Below are positions 44,548 through 53,585 of a DNA stretch of 64,000 nt, piece after piece; position 1 is the first letter of the stretch; each line of letters opens with the position of its first letter. Origin of the DNA: Lampris incognitus (taxonomy: Eukaryota > Chordata > Actinopteri > Lampriformes > Lampridae); NCBI RefSeq assembly GCF_029633865.1, contig NC_079230.1, positions 34,109,405 to 34,173,404 of the forward strand, in the 5' to 3' direction. A program made the position numbers and the translations under genes. The notes under the pieces were generated by a model. It saw nothing but the letters and a program-made list of their open reading frames with translations, made no database searches and was not told where the DNA came from.

Positions 44548-46037
44548 TGTAATGTTCTGTTACGTAATAAATCAAGCTGAAAAGTAAATCTCGTCTCTAT
44601 GTATTTAATCACGTCTTGTCCGCTCCATGGCTGTCACGTTCTGATCCTAGAACGTTCTGCGCATGAACATTAACCCTCTACAATAAACAAGATATACCAA
44701 TACTGCCACCTACTGGCCCGGTGGGCGCATATCATTACATCATCCTTCCTTTGAAGTTAATACAAAAAAATAAGAATACAAGGTAAGTATAAAGTCTAGA
44801 GACTGTTCAGCTATAACAAAACTTAGTCATCTAAACATTACACCACATTTTTAACACCTTCCTTTTCAGGTAAAATAACAAACATTTAAGTCACAATAAG
44901 CTATTGCCACACCGAGTCATTTAAACATTAAACAATATTTAACACTTTTCAGTACAGGTATACTGTATAACAACAAACAGGTAAGTCACATTATTTCCTT
45001 TTCAGGTATCCCAACTCAATGCAACTTTCTGATAAGTTTTCAAATAACTCCACACTCCGATGTCTTGTAATATATCTCTAACCAAACTCAAAGTCGCTTA
45101 TTTATTTAGTTGTTATCCTACAAGTCCATTATAGCTTTCTGTTTTCTAGGCCTGCTAGACCTGCGCATGACTGGTGTTTCGGTCGTTGGGGTAGGTGGAG
45201 GAAACTCAGTCGGGTGCACGTCAGGAGGATGCACGACAGGAGGTGTCACTTCAGCACCTGCTTGTTCCTGAAATGTCTCCTGAGTCTTAAGCAGACTTGT
45301 GCGGTTTCTCCGCAGTACCTGTCCATCTTCAGTCCTAATGGTATATGGCCTTGGACTTACTTCTTTCAGGACCATTGCCTTTCTGTTCCATGCAGAGGAC
45401 TCTTCGATTCTGATCACATCCTGTTCTGAAAGAGGTTTCAGACTCCTGGCAGCCTTGTCGTGGTTATTTTTCTGTTCCCACTTGAGCTGCATGTGTTTCT
45501 GTGTCAGTTCCCCGTTTTCATTTTCCTCAGGTACGCATGGCAGTGTATTGCACGGTTTACGGTTCATAAGGAGCTCCGCAGACAATGCTCCACATGCCAC
45601 AGGTGAGGATCGATAGGTCAGCAATGCCAGGTAAGGGTCTGAGTTGGTTTCAGTGGTCTTTGTCTTTTCAGGAGTCTTTTGACAATTTCCACTCCTTTCT
45701 CTGCCTTCCCGTTTGCCTGTGGATGGAGAGGGCTTGATGTGGTGTGTTGGAGCCCATACTATTCTGCAAACATCTGAAACTCCCGGCAGCTATACTGGGG
45801 GCCACTGTCACTCTGCACTGTTTGAGGAATTCCGTGTCTGGCAAAGATGCTTTTCAGGTGAGTAATTACACCGCTTGTAGATGTGCTGTTTAGCTGTGCG
45901 ATTTCAGGATAGTTTGAGTAATAATCTATGACTAACAGAAGGTACTTTCCATTCAGATGGAAGAGATCTGTTCCTACTTTTTTTGTCATGGCTCGGCTGG
46001 CATGTCTTGAATCAGCATTGGATCTTTGGTTTGCTCA
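44548..46037 (-). mobile_element. Mag-like Gypsy (element G): 3' LTR and pol end
   Basis: The LTR at 44548-44739 has perfect ends TGTAATG/CATTACA. On the minus strand above it lie the integrase C-terminal part at 45118-45624 (SSPVACGALSAELLMNR, WNRKAMVLKEVSPRPYTIRT) and the integrase core at 45759-45989. The element continues beyond the insert at 48950-49045. Confidence 0.8.
45118..46037 (-). pseudogene. Integrase of Mag-like Gypsy G
   Basis: The core has DLFHLNGKYLLLVIDYYSNY and SDSGPQYSCREFQ, so the first two catalytic Asp are present. A frameshift follows near 45740, so the third acid falls in the broken part. The downstream frame (168 residues) is open to the stop at 45118 and ends RRSSRPRKQKAIMDL. 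The zinc-finger part, KRRAREAVYWPGISRDIEEL with KCD, is found at 48955-49045. The peptide line K-T-P-L-Q / E-Q-T-K-D-P-M crosses the insertion. Confidence 0.75.
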
Positions 46038-46157
46038 TGTAGCGGGCATAATAAGCCACACCTTGTAGGGGTAGTAATAGTACTTATTTACCTTGAAAGA
46101 TTAAGTTAGTGAAGGGATCTGGGTCCCCATTCCCAGTGCAATTAGTCTCAGTACCTA

Positions 46158-47786
46158 CAGTGGCTTGCAAAAGTATTCATACCCCTTGAACTTTTCCACA
46201 TTTTGTCACGTTACGACCACAAACATAAATATATTGTATTGGAATTTTATGTGAAAGACCAACACAAAGTGGCACACAATTGTGAAGTACAAAGAAAATT
46301 ATACATGATTTTAAAAAATTTTTTACAAATAAAAAACTGAAAAGTGCGGTGTGCAAAAGTATTCAGCCCCCTTTTCTCTGAGTACAACCAATTGCCTTCA
46401 GAAGTTGCCTGATGATTGCTGAATGATCGAATGCTGACCTAATGACTAAATAGAGTCAACCTGTGTGTAATCTAATCTCAGTACAAATACAGCTGTTCTG
46501 TGACGGCCTCAGAGGTTTGTTAAGAGAACATGGGGGAGCAAACAGCATCATGAAGTCCAAGGAACACACCAGACAGGTCAGGGATAACGTTGTGGAGAAG
46601 TTTAAAGCAGGGTTTGGCTATAAAAAGATTTCCCAAGCTTTGAACATCTCACGGAGCACTGTTCAATCCATCATCCGGAAATGGAAAGAGTATGGCACAA
46701 CTGCAAACCTACCAAGACACGGCAGTCCACCTAAACTTACAGGCCGAACAAGGAGAGCACTGATCAGAGATGCAGCCAAGAGTCCCATGGTGACTCTGGA
46801 CGAACTGCAGAGATCCACAGCTCAGGTGGGGGAATCTGTCCACAGGACAACTATTGGTCGTGTACTGCACAAATCTGGCCTTTATGGAAGAGTGGCAAGA
46901 AGAAAGCCATTGTTAAAAGAAAACCATAAGAAGTCCCGTCTGCAGTTTGCCAGAAGCCATGTGGGGGACACAGAAAACATGTGGAAGGAGGTGCTCTGGT
47001 CAGATGAGACCAAAATTGAACTTTTTGGCCTAAATGCAAAACGCTATGTGTGGCGGAAAACTAACACTGCACATCACTCTGAACACACCATCCCCACTGT
47101 CAAACATGGTGGTGGCAGCATCATGCTCTGGGGGTGCTTCTCTTCAGCAGGGACAGGGAAGATGGTCAGAGTTGATGAGAAGATGGATGGAGCCAAATAC
47201 AGGGCAATCTTGGAAGAAAACCTGTTGGAGTCTGCAAAAGACTTGAGACTGGGGCGGAGGTTCACCTTCCAGCAGGACAACGACCCTAAACATAAAGCCA
47301 GGGCTACAATGGACGGGTTTAAAACAACACATATTCATGTGTTAGAATGGCCCAGTCAAAGTCCAGACCTAAATCCAATTGAGAATCTGTGGCAAGATCT
47401 GAAAACTGCCGTTCACAAACGCTCTCCATCTAATCTGACTGAGCTTGAGCTGTTTTGCAAAGAAGAATGGGCCAAAATGTCAGTCTCTAGATGTGCAAAG
47501 CTGGTAGAGACATACCCCAAAAGACTTGCAGCTGTAGTTGTGGCAAAAGGCGGTTCCACAAAGTATTGACTCAGGGGGGCTGAATACTTTTGCACACCGC
47601 ACTTTTCAGTTTTTTATTTGTAAATTTTTTTAAAATCATGTATAATTTTCTTTGTACTTCACAATTGTGGGCCACTTTGTGTTGGTCTTTCACATAAAAT
47701 TCCAATAAAATATATTTATGTTTGTGGTCGAAACATGACAAAATGTGGAAAAGTTCAAGGGGTATGAATACTTTTGCAAGCCACTG
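46158..47786 (+). mobile_element. Intact Tc1/mariner transposon
   Basis: 1629 bp flanked by TA (46156-46157, 47787-47788). The inverted repeats are more than 200 bp long (CAGTGGCTTGCAAAAGTATT...). Each contains a second inner copy of the GCAAAAGTATTCA motif, an IR/DR layout as in Sleeping Beauty-like elements. One uninterrupted transposase frame lies inside. By eye the two inverted repeats match with only a few differences. Confidence 0.95.
46550..47569 (+). CDS. Tc1-like transposase, full length
   Basis: 339 residues, the usual family length. The start at 46550 (MKSKEHTRQVRDNVVEKF) matches the family start; an upstream in-frame codon at 46463 would add 29 atypical residues. The N-terminal paired-like region has two helix-turn-helix motifs (ISQALNISRSTVQSIIRKW; RTTIGRVLHKSGLYG). 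An ARRKP basic stretch follows, and a catalytic DDE domain has D152 (WSDETKIELFG), D243 (QQDNDPKHKA) and E278 (SPDLNPIENLW). The second D and E are 34 residues apart (DD34E). The glycine-rich PTVKHGGGSIMLWGCF is intact. The enzyme cuts and pastes the element at TA sites. No stop or frameshift is seen. Confidence 0.95.
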   Translation: MKSKEHTRQVRDNVVEKFKAGFGYKKISQALNISRSTVQSIIRKWKEYGTTANLPRHGSPPKLTGRTRRALIRDAAKSPMVTLDELQRSTAQVGESVHRTTIGRVLHKSGLYGRVARRKPLLKENHKKSRLQFARSHVGDTENMWKEVLWSDETKIELFGLNAKRYVWRKTNTAHHSEHTIPTVKHGGGSIMLWGCFSSAGTGKMVRVDEKMDGAKYRAILEENLLESAKDLRLGRRFTFQQDNDPKHKARATMDGFKTTHIHVLEWPSQSPDLNPIENLWQDLKTAVHKRSPSNLTELELFCKEEWAKMSVSRCAKLVETYPKRLAAVVVAKGGSTKY

Positions 47787-48949
47787 TACGTGGGTAAGTA
47801 TGTGGATGCATATCCTGCTGAACAGCGTGGTTAGTACGTTACACCCTATAATATATCGTGGGGTGGGCTTCACGCTAAGGTATTTGACACGGCGGCTCCT
47901 GACGTGTAGAGTGTATGCTGTGCTATGGGTCCAACTCAGCATAACCCTCCCTCCCCAGAACCAACAGGACAGTTGAGACGCCCCTACTCCAAGGTAAGTA
48001 CACAACCTCAAATGAGAAACTCACTCTAAATGTTGAGTATCAAAACCAATGAATGTTCAAACATGAACAGCTCAGTTGGTTGTTAACACAGTCTAGTAAT
48101 GAGTAATAACGAAACTGACACAAATACCAGTCTGATGGGTCCTGGACACAGGAGATGAGCCGCTGGGGACACGCCTGTACGGCAGGGCAAACCACGTGAC
48201 GTGCGTGTAGTCTACGTGGCTCACTGTAGACGTTAGATGGCGCCAACAGCAATGCAATGCGTTCAATGTTCACACTGCTCTTGAAATAACTTTCACTCAG
48301 GCAGCAAATCTCCCGCCACAAAACTAAAAAACACGACTGTCCTCCGAGTCCTCTTCTCAGCATCCAACAGGTCATCCGAACACGCGCAGTCCCAGTACTG
48401 AGAACTAACGAGCCACTACGACCAGTGAGCTAGCTAGCTTCACTGACACATAGACTAACGTTAGTACTATAGGCTAATCCAGTGCGGTACTAAGCTAGTG
48501 CTGGAGAGAGTCCATCACTAAACACTAATGTCTACTAACGTCTGTCTAGAATCCTCTTCGTGCCTCATGCACACTACAACAATGACAGATGCTCCTCTCA
48601 AACTCACGGCACCGACGAAGCCCTGACTTCCCCGTCCTCAGTCCAGGACCATTTCAACACTCCACCGCTAGTCGGGGGGGGGGGGATTCATGCTGGCTGG
48701 TGGTCACTCGCAGCCTCCAAGCAGGACACCTTCTCCGACGCACCCCAGGAAACACGGATTCGTCCCAAAGGATTCTGGGAGACGGTAACACACTCACTCC
48801 ACGTACAGTACATGTCTGTCTCTCTCTAGATTTCGTATTTTTTTCTATTGCGTTAGAGAGCCTCACTCTGATTGGCTACAATGGAGGGGGCTTGCCTGAT
48901 ACTAACCCAATCATACACGACTATACTCCGAATAGTTGCATACCCTACA

Positions 48950-49045
48950 CTTGTAATGGCGTCTTTGACGTGTCACATTTACCGATCAGTTCCTCAATGT
49001 CTCTACTGATACCTGGCCAATAAACAGCTTCCCTGGCCCTTCTTT
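48950..49045 (-). pseudogene. Gypsy G integrase zinc-finger segment
   Basis: The minus strand reads KRRAREAVYWPGISRDIEEL then IGKCDTSKTPLQ, the HHCC region of a Mag-type integrase. The last Cys of the usual CDTC is Ser. It belongs to the gene at 45118-46037. Confidence 0.75.
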
Positions 49046-49047
49046 TG

Positions 49048-50110
49048 CGCCTTTCTTTTCTTTTCTCACTTAAGTTTTATTAAGTTTTCAAAAAGATATT
49101 GTGGCTAACGTAGAAGCAACGACAAAAGTAACTTTGCAGCCCCTTTATTGAACTCACACAGAAACAGGAACTTACAGAAATGTGACACAATACATGGGCC
49201 TCATCTACTCGAACAACAAAGTTGTTCAGGGTTTCAATTTCAAGGTTACACAACACAACAGAATGACAACTACAATTACACCACAACAAATAATAATCAC
49301 ATAAACACATAAAACCACATGAAACACTTACAAAACATTTAATATCAACTGACAATCTGCACGCAGTGCCTGATGGGTAAAACAGGACAATTGGCACAAT
49401 TCTGACGGGGTAGCAACTTCGCTACAATAGAAACAGAACAGTACAACAACATCAACGCAAAAGAATGAATACAGTAAAATAAACAAACAGATCGAAATAA
49501 TAATAATAAAAAAATAACGATAAAAAGTTGTCTGGAAATATTTCAATATTCAAACAAATATTTTAATCAGGCATTAATTTAGTCAGGGTCATTTCCCATG
49601 TAAATGTTGATTTTTTTCCCCAGTTCTTTTTAAATATATCATTTTGGACTCTCAAAATGTATGTCCACTTTTCCATAACAAAAATGTCTTGGACAATTTC
49701 CATCCACTGTTCCTGTTATGGAGAGTTAACATGAAGCCAGTTTGAGGTAACGGCTTTCTTCCTTGCTGCAAGTGAAAGTTTAGTCAAGCAGAGATCTGCT
49801 CTCGTCACCACATCACCACCGTCACCAAGACACACCACAGGGCAGGTGTGTGGGATTTCATATCCCAAACTACTGTCCACACCTACGTTTACATTCTGCC
49901 AATATCACCTTATCTTTGTGCATTTCCGGAAAACATGTGAGTGGTCGGCCTCCACGCCCCCACACAGCCTCCAGCACTGTTGTTGTGCAGCAAGTTGCTG
50001 CTTTTTGTTTTGGGTGTCATGAAAGAAGAGTTCAATTCTTCCAGCAGAACTCCCTCCATACTCCTGAGTTTGGGGATGTACATTGTGTAGTGTGTGGAGA
50101 TACACACGAA
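49048..50110 (-). pseudogene. L1/Tx1 LINE 3' end
   Basis: On the minus strand the Cys-rich end of ORF2 (QQCWRLCGGVEADHSHVF) lies near 49910-50010. The conserved terminal helix region lies near 49600-49700 (MEKWTYILRVQNDIFKKNW) with a stop near 49570. About 500 bp of AT-rich untranslated sequence follow, ending in a T-rich stretch (plus strand) at about 49048-49085. It is 5'-truncated; the frame is shifted near 49900. Confidence 0.7.
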
Positions 50111-50198
50111 AGCAAATGTTTTTATTTGCAGTAATATGTATTTTATGTTTGACCTCTGACCCTCGATGTCTATTGGTTGTGTATGTTGTATAAATGTA
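50111..50198. other. No recognised feature
   Basis: Short AT-rich stretch between the L1 fragment and a Gypsy remnant. Confidence 0.4.
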
Positions 50199-50219
50199 CG
50201 CGCGCCAGTCTGGCGCGCG
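50199..50219. repeat. 21-nt perfect palindrome
   Basis: CGCGCGCCAG, T, CTGGCGCGCG: ten-base GC-rich arms around one base, just upstream of the gag remnant. It could form a very stable hairpin in DNA or RNA. Confidence 0.9.
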
Positions 50220-51095
50220 CCCGTGCTAAAGGACTTGATATCACCGAAAAAGTTCAGTGACGTTGCTTTTGCAACCTTGCTCCAGACGTTGCGGGGTTTT
50301 TACACGCCAAAGAGGAAGGTATTGGCGGGAAGATTTGCTTCCAGAAGCCGTCGACAACAGTCTGGAGAGACTTTTGCTGATTACATTGCTAGTAGCTTGG
50401 AAGGATTAGCTTCTACAAACCCCAATTACAATGAAGTTGGGACGTTGTGTAAAGCGTAAATAAAAACAGAATACTGTAACGTGCATGGATAAGCAGACAC
50501 GCCGGCCGCTGGTTGGCGGGTCCGACCCTTCAGTCGAGCGGTTAGCGATGTCTCCTGCGGTGCGGGCGATACAGGTTCGCTTCCAGGCCGCGGCACTTCC
50601 TGTGGTTGTGTTGTCCCCCAAATTCGCTACAATACTGTAGTCTGCCTCAAGCCTGCTCGCCTGGACTTAGACCGCCCTGTTGGTCTGGCCCGGCCCCCAC
50701 GGCGGGGGCGCCCCCCCTCCCCCGGCGAGCCGCCCCCTGCTTCCCCGGTCCAGCTGTGAGGACTCTGCTGCTTTGCCTGCGGTTAACCAGCCCCCAGCTC
50801 CTGTTCAGCGGAGCCGTTGGGGCAGAGAGATCCGCCCCCCTCGCCACACTGACTTTTCCTATTAAGGCGAATTCTGGGGGGACGTGTGTAGTGGTTATAG
50901 GGGTACATCATTCCCCTAATTGAGCTGGTAGGAACGTTGGTTTACAGCTGCTGTTTTCTCGGTTCGTGTTTGCAGGGATACACTTCCATTGCGCGGGTTT
51001 TTGTGTTGTTGTTGTAATGGTGAAGGAATAAATGCTGCACGTTGTGTAGCCGAAAGAGAAAGTTGTCACGACTCCGCTTGAGCTCCTCTACACCA
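50215..51095 (+). mobile_element. Gypsy remnant (element I): gag piece, pol end, 3' LTR
   Basis: Part of gag is at about 50215-50410 (LQTLRGFYTPKRKVLAGRF, SGETFADYIASSLEGLA). Next comes a common fish repeat piece at about 50417-50474 (AATGAAGTTGGGACGTTGTG) and a 157-bp mini-LTR-like insertion (50475-50631). The Pro/Arg-rich end of a pol follows (REIRPPRHTDFSY near 50820-50865), then a polypurine tract (TCTGGGGGGACG). A 3' LTR of about 211 bp lies at about 50885-51095 (TGTGTAG...CTACACCA). Confidence 0.6.
50475..50631 (+). mobile_element. Mini-LTR-like element with tRNA-like domain (X1)
   Basis: 157 bp, TGTAACGTGC to TTCGCTACA, flanked by ATAC (50471-50474, 50632-50635). The inside holds an A-box-like CAGTCGAGCGG (50531-50541) and a B-box-like GGTTCGCTTCC (50574-50584), 32 bases apart, each one mismatch from the RNA polymerase III consensus. 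It shares the core GACCCTT(C/T)AG(T/C)CGAGCGGTTAG with the element at 62819-62952. It could instead be read as a SINE with a 9-bp AATACTGTA duplication. Confidence 0.6.
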
Positions 51096-51906
51096 GGATG
51101 ATTTCTTTGATAAATATCCTTTTAGACAGTCTGCAAGTCATCCTAATTCCATATTTACTAACCTTTGCAATGAACAAAATCTGATTGATGCATGGCGATA
51201 TTTAAATCCAGGAATCTTTAGATACTCATGGTTCAGCCCAAATTCAAATTTAAAGTCTAGAATTGACTATTGGTTAATTGCAAACCACTTGCTGTGCTAT
51301 GATATCAACTCTGATATCTCGGCTGCTCCACTTACTGATCACAGCATTATTTCTCTACATGTTAAACCTAAAAACAGGAGTACTTATTCTCACAAATATT
51401 GGAAATTTAACTCCAGTCTAAATAAAAATTCTGATTACTGTAGAAAAATTAAACTATTGATTCAAGAGATCATAAACTCTGAAGAACTAACAACGCCTGT
51501 CAAGAAATGGGAGTTCCTAAAATATAAAATACGCCAACTCACCATCTCATTCAGTAAAAAGATTAAAAAAGATCTTGAAAGAAAAGAACTAGATATAATT
51601 AAACAGCTTAATGTTTACTGCAATAAACCTAATCCCACTGAAGGCGATAAACAGAAAATATTAAACCTTCAACCCAATTTGGATGAAATCTACATTCAGA
51701 AAGCAAAAGGAGCCTTTATTAGGTCTAGAGCTAAATGGATAGAGGAGGGTGAAACAACCTCAGCATATTTCTGTAACCTTGAAAAAAGAAGGCAGGAAAA
51801 AAATAACATTAAATCCTTGATAATTGATGATATAGTAGAAACCACAGATGAAAAATTAATCTCCTCGGAAATCCTTAAATTCTATAGCCAGCTTTACAAC
51901 TCTAAA
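51096..51906 (+). pseudogene. L1 (L) ORF2, end of endonuclease and linker
   Basis: Reads NEQNLIDAWRYLNPG, SRIDYWLIANHLL and LTDHSIISLHVKP, the last third of an L1-type endonuclease. A Lys-rich linker follows (WIEEGETTSAYFCNLEKRR) and runs to YNSK, where chromovirus F interrupts. There is no stop within this piece. RT continues at 57236. Confidence 0.85.
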
Positions 51907-52340
51907 TGTTATGGCTCGCTCACCCCGCGCCGTGGCCCGCCCACCCCGCGCCGGTAGCCAATCAGCTCGTCAGGGCAGGGCTTAGTCATCAGGGCTGGGC
52001 TTAAGTTTGGTGGCCTCCCACGTGCCCGTTATCAGTTCGTGTTGTAACCTCCCCGCAGTAGCGGCCACTCTCCTCTCACGGTCCTTTTCTCTCCGAACTC
52101 ACCCCAGCCCTTGGTTCATGTTTTTCCCTTGCAAAGTTTCCCCGTGGAAGTATCCTGCCGTGCTCCCGTTTGGATTACCCGCGAGTTTTTTTCCCCCTTG
52201 GACTTTCCGTTTTTTCCTTGTCGCTCATTGCCTTCCTATGTCTGACTATTTGTACACGTAAGGAATAAAGTACGCCAGTTTTGGGCTAACCCCATCTCTG
52301 TCCGGTGTCGTGCGCTTGGGGTCTTCCACAAACCCTAACA
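51907..52340 (+). repeat. 5' LTR of chromovirus F
   Basis: 434 bp. It carries TCAGTTCGT at 52032-52040, about 33 nt after a TTAAG motif, and an AATAAAG near 52264. Confidence 0.92.
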
Positions 52341-52352
52341 GTACGAACTGAC
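52341..52352 (+). promoter_or_regulatory. Putative self-primer binding site of chromovirus F
   Basis: ACGAACTGA at 52343-52351 is the exact complement of TCAGTTCGT in the LTR (52032-52040). No TGG-type tRNA site is present between the LTR and the gag ATG at 52353. Confidence 0.65.
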
Positions 52353-53470
52353 CATGACGACCCCAGCCGACACAGAGAGCGTACCGGCCAGCCCGCTTCG
52401 AGCGGCTCTCATCGGACAGATCCAACTGACTAACTCCCACACCCAGCAGCTATAGGCGGCCTCCGCCGCAGTGAGAGATCTTCAGACTCGGGTCCCGCCC
52501 CTCCAGGCCTGTGTGGGTAACCTAACGAGGCAGCAGGCGGCGTTGGCGAGCCAACAAGCAGAGATCCTGCGGCAGTTGCAAACCATCACGGCGGCTCTCA
52601 CCATCCAGCCGCCGGGCCAGCCTGCCCCTGGAGTCGTGGGTAACCCGCCCCCTGGGCCCGCTGCCCCGGTTAACCCTGTGGGGCTCAACCCAGTTCCCCG
52701 GGAGCCCTGCCTCTCCAGCCCACGACCGTTTGATGGCGACTTTGAGACCTGTGCCACGTTCATCATGCAGTGTGAGCTGGTCTTCCTGCACCAACCCAGC
52801 ATGTTCACGTCTGATGTTGCCCGGGTCGCTTACGTGACCAACCTGCTCACAGGCCGAGCAGCTCAGTGGGCCACTGCTTCCTGGTCCATGAAGGCCAGTT
52901 TCTGCCTCACCTACGAGGCCTTTGAGGCGGAACTACGGAAGGTTTTCCACCATCCAGTCGGTGGCCAGGACCCTGGTGCTCAGCTGAGCAGTATCCAGCA
53001 GGGCAGTGGCAGTGTCACAGACTACTCGGTGGAGTTCAGGCTGGCTGCAGCTGAGAGCGGCTGGAACGACCGGTCACTTCGGGTCACCTTCCGGAGAGGT
53101 CTCAGCGAGGCTGTCAAGGACCAGCTAGCCACCCGGGAGGAGCCCACCTCCCTCGAGGACCTGATCAAGCTCGCCATCCGCATCGACGGACGCCTCCGGG
53201 AGAGGAGGCGCGAGCGAGCCCTGCGTGGATCCCTGTCCATTCCCTAGTCATCCAGCACTCCTAACAGGATCCCTACTCCTGTTCGCCCCACTTTCCCTGT
53301 GGCCGTTTCTCCCCCCGCGCCCCAGACCACAACGGGGGAGGAACCTATGCAGCTGGGGCGCACGCGCCTTAGTCCGGCCGAACGGGAGGCCCGGTTCAAG
53401 GCGGGTCAATGCCTCTACTGTGGCCAGAAGGGACATCTGATCAGCGGCTGCCCCACTCGGCCAAAAGACT
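52353..53470 (+). pseudogene. Gag of chromovirus F
   Basis: ATG at 52353 (MTTPADTESVPAS), with an in-frame TAG near 52453. A coiled-coil-like Gln-rich part follows (LASQQAEILRQLQTI), then a capsid core. It contains FDGDFETCATFIMQCELVF, VAYVTNLLTGRAAQWA, VFHHPVGGQDPGAQLSSIQQ and FRRGLSEAVKDQL. A stop follows at 53245, and a CCHC knuckle [14 protein letters not shown] lies near 53410. It has the same architecture as copy A but clearly different sequence. Confidence 0.85.
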
Positions 53471-53585
53471 AGGCTCACTGGGGCCCCGGGAGATCCTAGT
53501 GAGCCGACTTTCCTGTTCCCGCCGTCCTGCCCCACAGAACCATCTAGTTAGCGTTACCCTGGCCTGGGCTGATTAGCGGCTCACG

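Larger units (their letters stand above)
46038..48949 (-). mobile_element. Unclassified TG...CA element with nested Tc1
   Basis: Plus-strand ends are TGTAGCGGGCATA and TGCATACCCTACA. It splits the integrase of Gypsy G. Without the Tc1 it is about 1.28 kb and non-coding. On the minus strand a CCAAT-like AGCCAATCAGAG is near 48880. It could be a large solo LTR, but I see no clean target duplication (CTCA against CTTG at the flanks). The family is unknown. Confidence 0.5.

Noticed and set aside
50523..50595. Functional tRNA gene
   Set aside because: A and B boxes are present, but no cloverleaf with proper acceptor and anticodon stems can be drawn, and a relative sits in another mobile context.
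50606..50923. Pro-rich open frame that could be a small host gene
   Set aside because: It overlaps the end of a Gypsy pol, a polypurine tract and the start of an LTR; the frame is a by-product of GC-rich sequence.
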